Assembly: GCA_021234155.1 (NCBI GenBank)
Contig: JAJEKV010000062.1
Span: forward strand, 1,074,261 to 1,138,260
Source: Isoetes taiwanensis
Taxonomy: Eukaryota > Streptophyta > Lycopodiopsida > Isoetales > Isoetaceae
Length of the DNA stretch: 64,000 nt
Direction: 5' to 3'
A program made the translations under genes and the position numbers. The notes under the pieces were generated by a model that had not been told where the DNA came from, ran no database searches, and saw nothing but the letters and a program-made list of their open reading frames with translations. The number at the start of each line of letters is the position of its first letter. Position 1 is the first letter of the stretch. Positions 1 to 12,586 of this stretch are shown in pieces.

Positions 1-563
1 ATAGATTTTTTTTAAACATCCACAGAGACCAATAGGTCATGGGACCCATACAATGGGCTAGTACAATCATTACTACTAGGATTAAAAAACTCCTGCCTCG
101 AAAGGTTTTCAAGGGAAAAACCTTTGCAGTAATGATGATACTAGACAATCGGAGATAATGACTACTGAGGGCTCAGTAATTGAAGACGTGCATCTAGAAC
201 CTCAAGTATGTATAATGCCAAGTCATGCACAGATGGTGCTCTGAGAAGTTGTGGAAGCGTGGAATGGAATGCTTAGGTCAAAAAATGATTCCGGACTATC
301 TCAAAAGCAGGGCAACTCAGAAGAGTATGGCTTTCATCTTCAATAACCTGTAACTGGCAACAGGCACATACTCTCGCTTCTCGCGGCAATTGTGGCCGCT
401 CCCATCTACCTGTCTCAATCCGTAGCCTGTGGGACCCTGTGCGAATTGATGCAATAGCTACAAGCTTGTTCCTGGACAATGAAGCAAGCAAATAAGCTTG
501 GGGCCCTGGTGCCAAGGTGGGATTTATGTGTGCATGATAATCACCAGTTTTCACTTGGGCCAA
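1..563 (-). mobile_element. LINE 3' end fragment
   Basis: Read on the minus strand this is the last ~290 bases of a LINE ORF2 followed by its 3' UTR. The coding part (273-563) ends in a cysteine/histidine cluster (V-C-A-C-C-Q ... E-D-E-S-H-T-L-L-S-C-P), the C-terminal zinc knuckle of the same LINE family that is nearly full length at about 4.1-9.1 kb. Bases ~30-180 hold the family's 3' signature: 'gaccaataggtcatgggaccc', the imperfect hairpin around 84-135, and the end near base 1. It is 5'-truncated, as is usual for target-primed insertions. No intact start exists. Confidence 0.75.
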
Positions 564-3500
564 GGTAACTGCGTCCCATATCTTTTAAGAAAAACGACCA
601 TTGAGATATTGTTGCAAAAGCTCAGGATCAGAACTGGCAAGCATCAGGCAGTGCTCTGGTTACACAGCCCAACGAGCAAACCATGTAGTGCAATGCTCTT
701 TCCAACATCGTTTCAAACGCTGAGGAGATTCAGGCATGGCAAGTGCAAGAACAGGATACCTATCATCATTCATGTAGTGCACCTTGCAGATATAGTGAAG
801 ATGGCGCTTCATGGCAGAATGTTGAAGAGGCCAAAAACATGTCTCTTGTAAGAGAAGAACAAAAATGTCAATGAGCCAAGTAGCTATCAGAGGAGCAAGA
901 CGTCTACCAATGAGCTATAAATCACAAATCAGTGTTAAGACTAAGAATCAAAGAGATGCATGTTGGCCTACTCTTTTGGCCTGCAACATAATTGCATGCT
1001 TAAAGGCTCCAACCCTAATTTTAGATCCATTCATGAACTAAAGGGGATAATCGAGAATCCTCTTTTAGAATGGAGTAATAAGGATGATCAAAAAGGCAAA
1101 GGCAATGGAATCTCAGCCAAATAGAATACATAATAATCCAAAAACTGGTGCAAGTGTAACATTGATAGAAAGGGCATAATGCATGGAAATAATACAATTC
1201 CGAGAACTCTCAATTCTAAATCAAGGGAAAGAGGCAATTGCCAAATTGACCCAGAAGAGGTATTGAATGCAATGGTTCTATGACAACATAGAATCATTAT
1301 TCTTGGGGAAGACGGGCTCTTTTGGTCTTATTTTTGCCATATTGCCTCTTTTACAGTCTACTATTCTTGGTGTTCTAGACTCTCTTCATCGGCCTTCTCT
1401 TGAACGTTTCTTCATTTTGCTTTTGTCTTTCTACTTTCTTAGTTTACTTAGTTCTATTGATTTCTCTTGAACGTTTCTTCTTTTTGCTTTTGTCTTTCTA
1501 CTTTCTTAGTTTGCTTAGTTCTATTGATTGATTTGTGTAGGTAGCATAGTTCGTAGAATTGGTGGTAGTTTTTAGATGGTTTTTATGGTAGTATCTTGCT
1601 CCTCCTCCTTTGTTTATGGCATGGTACAGTGGTACACTTGTCTAAGGATTGTCTGCTTGTATAAGGATTCTGGAATTTCTGTGTCGAAGTGGTTTTGGTG
1701 GATTCTGGAATTTCTGTGTCGAAGTGGTTTTGGTATTCCGTCATATAATTCTTTGCTCTTCTTTAGTTATTCCTTTGCTCTTCTTTAGTTATTCCAATTT
1801 TTTGCACGTACTGTAGGGCTCTTGGCGTCTATGTTTTTCCTTTCTTATTTCTCCTTCAACAAGAACTAGCTTTTTTCTGCTTGTTCGGAGGTTTCTTTCT
1901 GGTCCACCCAGAAGCCAAAGATATTTCCAGGTCTATCCGTTTCTTATTTCTTATTTTCTATAAAGATCGTTATGCTTTGATGGTGATCTTCTATGGAGTC
2001 CTTGTCTTGCGATCTCAAAATTTGAGATTACGGTTTTTTCTCGTTCCATCTTCAAACCTTTTCTGTTCGGACTTTTGGCTTTTTGATATGTGATAATTCC
2101 TGACCGTGATTTCTTAATCCAAATCTTGCTCTGAACTGTTTGGCCTTCCGGCTTTTTGTTATGTGATAATTCTTGGCCTTGATTTCTTAATCCAAATCTT
2201 GCTCTAAAATTTGTTTTTCTATCCAAATCTGGTTCTCTGTGGCATAACTTGTCCTTGCTGACACACTCCATGGCTGGGTGACCTTCTGGCTTTTCTTTGT
2301 TTTTCCAACTATTTTAAGCCCAACTGTTTGTTGCCATCACTTAATTGTGGTTTATTTATGGCTCCTTTTTCATTGCAACCAGCTATTGCCAGTTTCACAA
2401 ACATTCAACACTGCTGCAGAACTTGCCAATAAGTCTTTTCAATATTCGATGCTATCAGACTACCGAAAATAAAAAATCCAAGCAGGCTTTTCACTTTTTG
2501 ATGCTATGGCAGATTTCAAAGCCTTCATGCCATATGCTGCTGCTGTAGAATTCAAAGCCTTCTGCTTTGTCTACCGCCACTGCAAAATTTGGGCAGTCAG
2601 TCCAATATAAGATCTTCTATCCGCTGTTAGCACCTGCCAACTCCCCAATGTTACAACATTTAGAAGCTTTGCTTCTTTTTTGTGATCACTTTTCGATACA
2701 ACCCCCTTTCTAATATATTGTCTTCAAACATTTAGATCAGAATTGATGCCTTTTAAAATCATAGAGACTGATGATTGTGTCCCTTTTCAACAAAGTACTC
2801 TATCTAAGGTGAAATTTTTCACCATAGTTTTTTCTACAATTTATTAGACATCAAGTGTTGTGTGTTGTTTCTTCGGATCTTTTTCTAGATTTGCCTTTGG
2901 TCCATGGTTTTTTAGATTCTGCTTCTTATTGAAGCTTGTGATTTATATATCCTTTTAGAACAAATCTATTAAAACAATAATTTCATTTCATGCCTTTGGT
3001 CCATGGCTTCTTAGATTTTGCTTCTTATTGAAGCTTAAGATTTTTATATCCTTTTAGAACAAATCTATCAAGACAATAATTTTATTTCATGACCCTTCCA
3101 TGCAACAACATCCGTTTCATGTTTTTTGCTCTACGTCGACCTATATAGACTTTTTTTGTTATAGAAAGTGCACCCAAATTTCTTATAGGTATATTCTTCT
3201 CTGTTAGCCAAACAATGCGTATTTGTTGCCATCGCCTTATTATATTAAGATAATTTTTCTCTATTCCTTGCCATCAACTAGCTTTCTAACCTCTTCATTT
3301 GGTTCGAAGAGAGTTCTAGCCTCTTCATCTGATCTGATGTCTAATTGTGGGCACTCCCCTTTGCTTGATCAAGGTACTGGGTCGGCTCCATCTTGAATGG
3401 AGGGGACTACATGTATTGGGTTCATGCTTAGGGCTTAGGGTTTTTGCGGCACAATTTTGATCGGTCATATCTCTCACATCCGGTGTCATATTTTCATGTG

Positions 3501-4100
3501 CTTGGGCTTGTTGGAAAGCTGGTTCAGAGATCTTTCCAATGGTGTATGGTACCTACATGCTTGGCTTTGTTTATGTGTTCAAATTGGCACTTTTCCGGGC
3601 TGTGTGCTAGGGTTTCTGTGGCAACCTGTAGACACTTCGACGGACTGTATCTCTCACATCCGGTGTCAGATTTTTCATGTGCTTGGGCTTATTGGAAAGC
3701 TGGTTCAGAGAGCTTTCCAACGGTGTATGATACCTGCATGCTTGTCTTTGTTTTAGTGCTCAAATCTGCACTTTTCCGGGCTGTGTGCTAGGGTTTTGGT
3801 GGCAGCCGGTACACACTAGATATCCAGGAGTCTATTAGCCACTTTCCTTTTTGCCCCCTTTCAGCCCCTTTGCTCCCAACCCTAATTTGGGCAGTCAGAG
3901 CATACAAATTAATGTTGAACTAGGCTCCAACATCTACCTGACATTGCCATAGCCCAACCAACTGCCTCTTGGCCTTGCCTAGCAAGGCCACATGCACCGC
4001 CTACCTACCGCCTAGCCCCGCTGCACCGATAAGCCCCCCTGCCATAACCTACCTAAACCCCTGTTTGACCTGCCATGGCCCAAGTCATACCTCAAGCCAT
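564..4100. other. AT-rich DNA with nested short tandem duplications, no gene seen
   Basis: No convincing coding sequence. The stretch is built of local direct duplications of different sizes: a ~67-bp unit at about 1399-1530, a ~35-bp unit at about 1665-1735, a ~22-bp unit near 1750-1795, a ~75-bp unit near 2085-2215, a ~103-bp unit at about 2891-3092 and a 181-bp unit at about 3437-3800. The last contains the phrase 'ttggaaagctggttcagag', which recurs in diverged form near 21.79 kb. Plus-strand pyrimidine bias is strong from 1.3 to 2.6 kb. Confidence 0.6.
3437..3800 (+). repeat. Two-copy 181-bp tandem repeat
   Basis: The block with 'tctctcacatccggtgtca' at about 3470 and 3651 and 'gggctgtgtgctaggg' at about 3597 and 3778 is repeated with a 181-base offset. 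Both copies contain 'ttggaaagctggttcagag'. Similar but diverged wording appears at 21.7-22.05 kb. Both ORFs over it run through the repeat and are probably non-genic. Confidence 0.8.
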
Positions 4101-5699
4101 GGCCACAGACACAGTCCCGTGTGTGGACCCACACTTGGTTGGTGAGCTACCTCAGACCATAGCAACCCATCCTGGGAAGGCCCAAACACACCAACCACCG
4201 GTTGACCCCACGCAGTCGAGCCCTCCGGGAAGACCATGAAGCGGGCCACCAAGGAAGAGGCCTCGCAGGGGAGAGACGCCTTCCATGAAGAGGGAGGCCC
4301 GGCAAAGGCCCGGTCGACCCGACAGGCGGGCCACACAGCAATCCGCCCGGTCCAAAACCTTGGAGCCGCATCAGGCGAGGGTTGAGGCCAACAAAGTGCA
4401 CCTTTGCGTGCCTCCCCGCGAGGGTGGAGAACATAACATCTCTGGATGTTGCGCGGGCAGCTTGGTGCCGTAAAAACGACGGTAATCATGTAATGGAGGA
4501 TCGCTGCACGACAAAGTGCATGAAAGCATCCGGCTTGCTATAATTTGAAAGACAGCAATACCGGCAGAGCTTGCGATATGAGGGGGCGCGGTAGACACCG
4601 TGTTGGTAGCTATGGAAGCCGGGACGCAGACGAACCGGGTAGAGCAGGAGACACTGTAACCCCGCTCCTGATCCAGCCGAGGTTGAGGAGGCTAAGGCCA
4701 CGCGACGATGAGCACAGCCGCCTCCCCGCCGAGGTTGAGGAGGCCGCCATCTGTGAGACAAGGAGTCCAGCCGCTTTGGAAGCTAGCCAGCGTAACCGAA
4801 GGCCGGAGTAAGGATTTAACACGAGATCGGGAGCTGCAGGAGGGGCTTCGGCCGTTGCCCAGCAAGGCAAGGCCCTCCATGCCGAGGCATGAGCAACTCG
4901 CCATTGCACGCGGGAGATGGCAAGACATGACAACGCCCCGCAAGAGCCGAGCCCGGACTCTGCAGAATAGAAACCCGACAAAAAGAACACACCAACCCCG
5001 CCCACCAACCTCTGGGCGTCAACACAGAACACTGGCTGCCCGGACACATGGGATCACGGGCACCACCACCCGGCGCCCCCTGACCTATGCCTCACCCACC
5101 TCAACCAACACACAGTGCGGCCCCAATCGAACTCCGTGAACGAGGCATGCAAGAGCCGCAATGTGGTAGTCGGAGGGCCGGACGAGGAGTCGAGAGAACA
5201 TCTCACTTCCGGCTCGGACCACCGGATCTTGGACCGGATGATGTTCCCAAAGCACAGTGACCATTGTAAAGGCGAGTCGTCATGGAATTCAAATGCCCTG
5301 ATCGCCCCGGTGGTCATCTTCCGCGATTGAGGCGTGCGGGCGGGTGGCCATCTAGCGTCGAGGCCGGAAGTTGAAGGGGGCGGCTCATGCGTTGATCGAG
5401 ACTTGACCCCAAAGACAAGAGAGACCAAGGCGTGAGTTGGCCAAAGTCGAGGGCTACGCCTTGGACATGGAGGGGCAGCGGGGCTGGTCCGGGAAGGATG
5501 CGGAATTCGTGCAGACAAACAGGGATGCGAGGCACTCGCCCCTCGAGTCCCTCCGAGGGGGGCCCCGCGCAGTGCATCCACATCTTCCGCTCCCCCAGGA
5601 CCACCACTACCACCGGACCTGAAGTGGCGATGCCCGCCACTAAATAGGGATCGTGCCTCGGGCGGTATCCCGGAATTGCCGTGGCTTCCCATGGCGTAA

Positions 5700-6380
5700 G
5701 GGGACGATCTCAATTCCATCGCCATGGACATGGACCTTATCTTCCTCATGGAAACATGGGAACATGCTGGTCACAGGCTACCTGATTTGCCAGGATACCA
5801 GCGCTACTCCGTCTTCAATGAGTGCACCGGGAAACGAGGACACGGAGGAATTGCGTGTTACTACCAGACAGCCTTGGCCCAATCGGTCTCCCTGTGCAAG
5901 GCAGACAGGCACAACAGATACCTGTGGGTACGAGTGCAGAACAGCGATGGCAGCCCTCTCTTTGTGGCGGCTTGCTACTTCCCACATACCGAGAGCAACT
6001 TTTACCACACGCACTTGGATGTGGACAGACAGGAGCCCTATGTCGATCTATATGATGACATACAACATTACAGACAATTGGGCAAGGTCATGTTGCTTGG
6101 AGATTTCAATGCGCGCACAGGGGCAGAGCAGATGGACCCCGCAGAGATGGTTTGGCCAAGGGCGTCAGATGACAGCCAGGTGACACGGTATGGCCGGCAG
6201 CTGCTGTTGCTGGGCAGTATCTTTGACCTGGTCATTTGCAATGGGCTAGCACAGTGGCCGTCCTCCAGCCGCTTCACTTGTAGACAGGAGAACCAGGCAC
6301 GGTGGTGGTGGATTACGTGCTAGCAGACGAGCAATGCCTACACTTGATCACTCGCCCGGTGGTCGGAACGAGGAAGTAGA
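5700..6380 (+). pseudogene. LINE ORF2 endonuclease domain
   Basis: Reading from the ATG at 5724 gives an apurinic-like endonuclease of the exonuclease-endonuclease-phosphatase fold, which nicks target DNA for reverse transcription. Visible motifs are M-E-T-W (catalytic Glu region), G-G-I-A-C-Y-Y, L-G-D-F-N-A-R-T-G (~6099-6120, the Asp/Asn motif) and S-R-F-T-C ahead of a tryptophan-rich segment. A frameshift near 6300 moves the V-D-Y-V-L-A-D motif (catalytic Asp) into another frame, so the domain is interrupted at its end. The upstream part of ORF2 (5.65-5.72 kb) is also frame-broken. Confidence 0.8.
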
Positions 6381-6989
6381 CTCACCATCACCGTTTCTTC
6401 TTGCGGATAGATTAGCGGTGCCAACCAAAGCACCCATTGCCCCAACACCCCATGTACCACGGTTGCGTCTGGACTATGATCATGCGGCGGTCTATGCGAG
6501 GATGCTTGAGCATGAGCTGCCGGGAGTGCTGCAGCTCCCCACACTTCAACAGCAGACGGCCCAGCAACCAGGCTCCTTCCGAGGGGGGGGGATGATGCAT
6601 TGGGAGAGGCCGCCTCGGCGATCCACGAGCTACAACCACCTTCCCCGAATCACCGGGTTCGATGACGAATGTCGGGAGCTGAAACGATGGCTCCGCCAAG
6701 TGCTGGACCCCACGATTCGCCCGCAGGCCGTCCGTCAATACCGCTCCTTCCTCAAGACCAAGAAAGCCAGGTACCTTGCGGAGCACCAGCAACAGATGTT
6801 TGGTCTACTAGACCGCCACCCTAGGGCCTTCTGGAGAAAGGTCTTGAGTAAGCCCCCTGTTCCACGGGAAATATTACCCCTAACAATGGGTGAGATACTT
6901 GGTGCAGCAATTTGTATGACCCAATGGGAAGCCGCAGCGCGATAGCATACCTCCATGAGGCAGGGCCTAGCACCGGGTTATTACCGGGG

Positions 6990-7780
6990 ATGTCATAATG
7001 GGCACCGCAACGCCTAATAACGGGAAGGCGCCAGATTTGGATGGTATGCGCAGAGCTTCTCAAGTGGGCGGGCCCCCAATGGTGTCGGTTCTCCAAAGCA
7101 CTCTTCAACGGGGGCATTGCAAGAAGCCTTCCCCCACTTTGGACTACCAAGAGTTGTGCCCATATACAAAGCGGGGGACCCCCACGGCCCACCCAACTAT
7201 CGTACCATTATGGTCGGGTCTGTCTTTGTCAAGTTGCTTGCCAGGATTCTTGAGCAGCGACCGACACTTTGGGCATAGGATGGAGAAGTCACGGGCTCTC
7301 ACAGGCGGGCTTCCACCCCCGACATTCTACTATTGACCATATCTTCACTCTGCGAACACTCATAGAGGATAGCCTGAATCAACGCCAGAACATGTACTGT
7401 TGCTTTGTGGATTTCGCAAAGGCTTTTGACACGCATTGCCTCTGGGATAAGTTGTGGGACAGATTGAGGCAATTTGGGACCCCCGTCGACTTGTAGAATG
7501 CTATATCTGCACTATCTCGAGGCTTGCTCCTGGCCGTCTCTCACCGCCGGGGACCCCGTTGTTAGTAGCATTGGGATGCACCGGGGCTGCCCTCTATCTC
7601 CGACGCCTCTTGGCTTGTACATTGACCAGCCTAGAAGAATGGCTAGCCGAGCACCTGGGAGGGGGCGGCGCCGTTGATGCACCACATAATCCGCAACTCA
7701 TATATCTTTGATGATGTTGACCTGCTTTCATATACCCCGAAGGACATGCAATGCCACCGGATGCTATGGACACTTTCGCC
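6990..7780 (+). pseudogene. LINE ORF2 reverse transcriptase domain
   Basis: Fragments in successive frames make up the RT palm and fingers: G-K-A-P-D-L-D-G-M at ~7022; the equivalent of 'V-V-P-I-Y-K-A-G-D' near 7155; F-H-P-R-H-S-T-I-D-H-I-F near 7310-7345; motif A as F-V-D-F-A-K-A-F-D-T at ~7403-7432; H-R-G-C-P-L-S-P-T near 7577-7605. The catalytic box near 7708 reads I-F-D-D-V-D-L-L, where F-A-D-D is expected, so one residue appears to be missing. At least four frameshifts separate the fragments. This domain copies element RNA at the nicked target. Confidence 0.8.
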
Positions 7781-8639
7781 AATTCACCGGCATGAGAGTT
7801 AACTTGGCCAAGACGAGGGTGCTGCTGGTCCCATCATCCTCGGCACCCACGCCTTCCCTCATTCACTTACCAGGCGTGTAGTGGAGGTGGCTCGATCTTA
7901 TAAGTATTTGGGCATCGAAGTTTTCTACTACCACACACTTGGATGCATCCATCGTTTCTGGGTCACTGCAGTTTGGAAGGCCACCAGATGCAATGCAAAA
8001 CAACATCCTGGGCGTAGCCAGATGCATGGGGTCACCAGCACACTTGTTCGGGGCCTTGGTTGAACCGGTCCTCCTCTATGGGGCGGCGAGTGTGGGGCCA
8101 AAGATATCCCTCACCACTTGGAACGATTTAGAGCAGTACGAAGGCCTTCTTGGCCCTGCACCGGGAGTGAAATCCACGGTCCCATATCGATCTTGCTCCA
8201 GAGACAGGCTTCCTTCCATTCTGAGAGGGCTGCTACTGAACGTCACATTATTTACTTCCGAAGGTGGTGGCTATGGATGAAGCCCGGCTGCCCAACCTTG
8301 CTTTGGCGCATGGCGATGGGCCCGCAAATGACTCAAAGCCCGCTGAAAGACAAGCAAGCCCAAGGTTCTCGCGATGGAATGTGCGGGCACACAGATGTGG
8401 ACTAGTGCATACACCAAGGAACGCTACGCCTTGAAGCAAGATTTGGATGCTTGCTTCATGGCCAAGCTTTGGGATGCAGAGGCCCCGGTCACATGTCAAG
8501 GTGGCAAATTATCGACAAAGCAGTTAATCCCATGCTCACGAGGGGCCCACACCACTACCTCACACACCCATCTACCCATGAAAAGCGCAGGTGATTGCTT
8601 CCATTCGCACAGTGCACACCACCTCCGCGATTGAGACAG

Positions 8640-8770
8640 GGGAGATGGATTCGAGCCGCATGAGGACAGAGTTTGTCGGTCTTGTCAACGTGGCGCCATT
8701 GAGGATGAAAGTCACGCCCTCCGTGCCCTGTCCCACGACGACGAGCATATCCGGCCTCGGTATGCTTTCG
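8640..8770 (+). pseudogene. LINE ORF2 C-terminal zinc knuckle
   Basis: A C-R-S-C-Q ... I-E-D-E-S-H-A-L cluster matches the C-A-C-C-Q ... I-E-D-E-S-H-T-L cluster of the minus-strand copy at 273-563, so this is the same family's terminal nucleic-acid-binding motif. In this copy the final cysteine has moved to another frame. Confidence 0.7.
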
Positions 8771-8919
8771 GTTAGTTGTGCCCCATTAGGCCCTGCATGA
8801 GCTACTGAGCACGGCCTCTGTAGGCTTGTTGGGATCGTACCTCCGGGAGGTAATGGATACGCGGACTCAGTTATGCCCCCCTGTCCGACATTAACCTCAG
8901 CTGTACTTGTGATTATGTA

Positions 8920-9095
8920 TATAACTCGCGGCAAGATGTCAAGATCCTTATTGTATCCCAGAAAAACCTTCTTGGTGGGGGTTTTTATCCTTATAGTAAT
9001 ACCGCTTTGCTTTGCTCTCTCTTTGTACTTGGGTCCCATAGGCCAGTTGGTCTCCGTGGATGATAAAATCATATTCTATTCTATTCTATTCATCT
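8920..9095 (+). repeat. LINE 3' UTR hairpin and (TATTC)n tail
   Basis: Contains a degraded version of the family hairpin (ATTACTACTAGG ... CCTAGTAGTAAT arms around a C/G-rich core), then 'gggtcccataggccagttgg' and a tail of three to four TATTC units. The hairpin is better preserved at 21.53-21.62 kb. It is probably the RNA structure recognised by the element's RT, by analogy with LINE 3' recognition in other families (inference). Confidence 0.75.
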
Positions 9096-9720
9096 GATGC
9101 TAATAGCATTTAGACTTAGGAGTCTCTGCATGTTTCCTTTTCCATTTTTGCACACCATGATTGGCATTTTATATGGTTAACCTGGTTAATAAAGGCAAGA
9201 TGTCTCTATTCTGTTTGCATTTATATCACTGTTTTTTTGTTGACGAAGACATGGTAGCTTTCTTCTCTACATAAACATGTATTTAATCGTGTATTTTAAG
9301 TTGATTTGATGACTTACCATTGCTATATATTTTTCAAGTCAATTTAACCACTACCCATTTGTACTTCATTAACCATTCCCCTTTAGCTTTTTTTTTTTTT
9401 TTTGGAAGGTACGAGATGATTTTTTCATTAATTAAGGAAAATCATACAATATAATTCGATTGCCTAGAGACATAGGCAAATCAGAATATAATAAACTTAT
9501 GTATATAAGCAAGCTTAGCAAAGTGTTTTCAAATTCATATGGAAAACTAGGTCTTCCAAAATAGTGAAGGTCTTCAGTCAAGATCAGAGTAAGTCAACGT
9601 CTTCAGTCAGGATCAGAATACAACAACCTCAAATATAGCCTTCGAAGAAACAAAAGGAATCGTCTGGAAAACTTTATATTGGCAATAGGAAGCTTGCACT
9701 CCCAGAAGATCAGAATAAGA
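9096..9720. other. AT-rich spacer with a T16 run
   Basis: No gene seen. A run of about 16 T at 9391-9407 followed by 'ggaaggtacgagatgatttt' could be the poly(A) end of an unidentified minus-strand retroposon, but I do not recognise the body. A partial direct repeat 'gtcttcagtcaagatcagagta' / 'gtcttcagtcaggatcagaata' lies at about 9570-9620. Confidence 0.4.
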
Positions 9721-9875
9721 ATAAGAATAATTTTTTATCGTCCACTGAGGCCAATCGGCCTATGGGCATAAGGAGCGCATCAAACTTATTACCGTCGGGT
9801 TAACCCGAAGGGTTTTCGAGGGAAAAACCGTGGTAGTAATAAGAATGCTGTCAAACTGTACAAGTATATATCAAT
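9718..9875 (-). mobile_element. Truncated LINE 3' end
   Basis: Minus-strand copy of the LINE 3' UTR: a degraded TATTC tail ('agaataagaataagaata'), 'tatcgtccactgaggccaat', and the hairpin arms 'ttattaccgtcggg' and 'gtggtagtaataag' around 'cccgaagggttttcgaggg'. Only the last ~150 bases are present. Confidence 0.8.
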
Positions 9876-9939
9876 GTATATATACATGTCATGTGTGTGC
9901 CCGAGGACATAGCTGATCTCGCATGTCAAGTGTGTGTGC

Positions 9940-10209
9940 TCATTTCGAGAAAGATACCTTCAGGTGTCCTACAAAACCAAAAGATTTTATTGCATTTAGA
10001 AAGAAGCAATTGCTGTCAATTTGGGATGTGGAAATGGTAGGTATTTTAGGATCATCAGAATCAGAGGCAGATGAGAAAAGAAGGTTGGTGAATTTATCAG
10101 CAGTATCAATAGTATAGGAGTCAGCCATCCACATGTTGTCTCTTATCAATCTGTAGAAGTCCTGTTGGATCATTAGCAAAAGGAAAGTACCATAAGCATC
10201 AGCAATCAT
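9940..10209 (-). CDS. Unrecognised ORF, possible exon
   Basis: An 89-codon open frame starting with ATG just downstream (minus strand) of 'tttctttacagtctacagcc', which could serve as a 3' splice site. The product has a hydrophobic start (T-F-L-L-L-M-I), a polar middle rich in serine and aspartate (S-S-A-S-D-S-D-D-P) and a hydrophobic, lysine-containing end. I do not recognise the family. It could be a terminal exon or a chance ORF. It lies close to a LINE 3' fragment but is not part of it. Confidence 0.3.
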   Translation of the reverse strand: MIADAYGTFLLLMIQQDFYRLIRDNMWMADSYTIDTADKFTNLLFSSASDSDDPKIPTISTSQIDSNCFFLNAIKSFGFVGHLKVSFSK

Positions 10210-12385
10210 CCTATGAGGCTGTAGACTGTAAAGAAAGCTAAACCTAATTATATGTGTCTTGGACCTACGAAAATTGTGTTTTTATTTGTCCACAAGGACA
10301 AACTAAACTAGGTGTGACACAACACATTTCTAACAAAGTCAGACTATATTTACATTTTACGTGGCGATTGTAGTGTGGTCCAATTTTACTTGGGTCTCAC
10401 AGCTTTTATAACCAACTCAGTATTAGTATTTTGCCACATAACAATTTTCCTTTCGATGACAAACTACTTACAAATAAGGTGATACGCATTCAAAAAATTG
10501 AATTCTAAAGACATATAGACTCGGGCCAAATTTTCATTTTACTTGGAAAAAAAATGTAACTACAAGTAATGTGATGTTATGCATAGTCCATAGAGTTTAC
10601 AAGGGAGCATAAGTGTGCAAGAGATTTAAGAGGCATTTATAGTGGCCTTTAATATTTGGTTATTAATGTTTGTAGACATGGGTGGAATCTGGTATTTGCC
10701 ATCCAATGCCCCTCACCCAAATATTGTAACGAATTCCTTGAAAAGAAGACATTAGATAGAATCTGATCCTTCAAATTTGCTATCAAATGGCCTTCATCGA
10801 AAATAGTATGAGAAATTCCTTAAGAAAACTAAATACAACGTATGAGGTTGATATTTCAAGATGATTTATTAACAATTTGTATTGTAGTGCTTTTAGATTC
10901 TGTTGGGCCCAGCCTTGGGCCAGTACTTGAAGCATCTCTCAATCCCACTACCCGGTGAGACGCAGAGCCATTGTGGTATGATATGTGCCACTTTTAGCAT
11001 GTGGCAATGTGGAAACCTAACAATTGCTATGAACAAGCATCATCCTGTTCTACTCAAAGCTCTCAGATAGATACTGATGCAACACTATCTAACATGAAGG
11101 AGCTAGATGTCTTATAGACATTGTTATACCTTTGAAAAGTTTCCGCTATAATAAAAAATTATATAGTTGGATTATTCCCGCAAGCTTTTCTTTTGCGACC
11201 AAAAACTTACAGGCTCCCAATATACTGGGCACCATTACTAGTATTAGAATAGTGTCTCACCAAAAAAAATTCATTATGAACATAATGATAATTTGACCAT
11301 TGTTAAAACCTTTAATGTTATGCAGCAGTTACATTTTCAGCACTTGAAATGCTGCAATTATAAGAACAATTTCGTTAGGTTAGTCCTATCTTCCTTTTTA
11401 AGACCTCCCAAGTTTATTTCTTTGCAAAGCTAGATTGATAATAAAGAGTCATAGGGCATGTACAATTCTACAAGAATGAAGTGAAGTTATTAAATTGGTA
11501 AAGGTGCAATATGAAGGATGGATAGCTTAATGAAATTGAGCTTAATTTAAACCCTCCAAGCAGGAAAATGATCGAAGTCAATGCTTAACAATCCTTTCGA
11601 TGCAAATCTTCCGCTCTTGTGGACTGCCATGCTGCAGGAATGTAAAAGAGCTTTAGTCTAAATCTGCTAATATGCCCATGCAAGAGAATCGTATAGTTTC
11701 AAGTTAACCACAAGCTCCTATAAAGGAAAGCCTACATCAAAAATGTTGATACAGAAGATACAATCGACAGCTCCACTACTACAAATAATCTCCATTGGCT
11801 TCCAATATTAGTGGACTATACAAAGATGATTTTGAATAAGAAGAGATGTAGTAGAAAACCAGGATCCTTATTGCGGGAACGTCTTCTCTGATTGCTCTCT
11901 TTCATCTGTAGAGTGCTGCCAATGCATGAAGAGATATCTTGGTTTTCTTCAACTCCTCCCTTCTGGAGTCTCTTGTAAAAATTGCATATCTATTGCTTAT
12001 TAACCTTTGAAGCATGTAGATGATTGTTTCTCAGGCTGCAATCTTGTATCAAGATCAAAACCCTGCACACATTTCAATTAGATTCAAATTATAAACATAA
12101 GAAAGAATCTGCAAGACTTTAATGAAGGGTTAGGTTACTGTTGGTGCTTTACTAAGGCATATATGCTTAGAAATGCACCAGCATGCCAGATTTGAGTATC
12201 ATTACATTTTGCATAAACAATCAAGAGACTCATCTCCTCGGGCAATCATGTGGCTATTCTTGAAATTGGCGCATTTGCATGTGCTACAGTGCTATAAATA
12301 TATAATGTTTAGATTCTGGTCAAAGTTTGCGTATAGTCCAGTGCATGACAATGATATAGAATAAGCAATAGTTGTTATTAAAGGG

Positions 12386-12586
12386 TCAAAATCTGGCATT
12401 TTTCTTCTGTAAAATTAACGCATCAGATTCATCTAAAGTGATGCCAAAGATTTGAACTGCAACCGCTGGAAAGAAAATGGTAAAAATCATTGCTAGAAGT
12501 AGAAATCCGCCAAGTTTTACAGACAATGCATCTTGCCAGGGAAGCCAAGAACATCTTGTTTGAGATCTCCCAAAAACCCTTAACAT
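12386..12586 (-). CDS. Short ORF with one predicted membrane segment
   Basis: An ATG-initiated 66-codon frame. Residues ~26-50 (L-G-G-F-L-L-L-A-M-I-F-T-I-F-F-P-A-V-A-V) form one clear hydrophobic helix, followed by an acidic stretch (L-D-E-S-D-A) and a basic end. No family is recognised. It could be an isolated exon of an unannotated membrane protein or a chance frame. Confidence 0.3.
   Translation of the reverse strand: MLRVFGRSQTRCSWLPWQDALSVKLGGFLLLAMIFTIFFPAVAVQIFGITLDESDALILQKKNARF

Larger units (their letters stand above)
4100..9095 (+). mobile_element. Nearly full-length, frameshifted LINE with (TATTC)n tail
   Basis: A GC-rich non-LTR retrotransposon in an AT-rich setting. Order: an ORF1-like proline/arginine-rich stretch (~4.5-5.14 kb, unsure), endonuclease (~5.70-6.33 kb), reverse transcriptase (~7.0-7.75 kb), C-terminal zinc knuckle (~8.66-8.75 kb) and a 3' UTR with the family hairpin. 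It ends 'gataaaatcatattctattc' at about 9060-9092. Many frameshifts and stops make it inactive. The same 3' end recurs at 1-180, 9.72-9.87, 21.45-21.64 and 23.4-23.98 kb, and possibly at 55.76 kb. The 5' limit is a guess based on where GC content rises. Confidence 0.85.
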
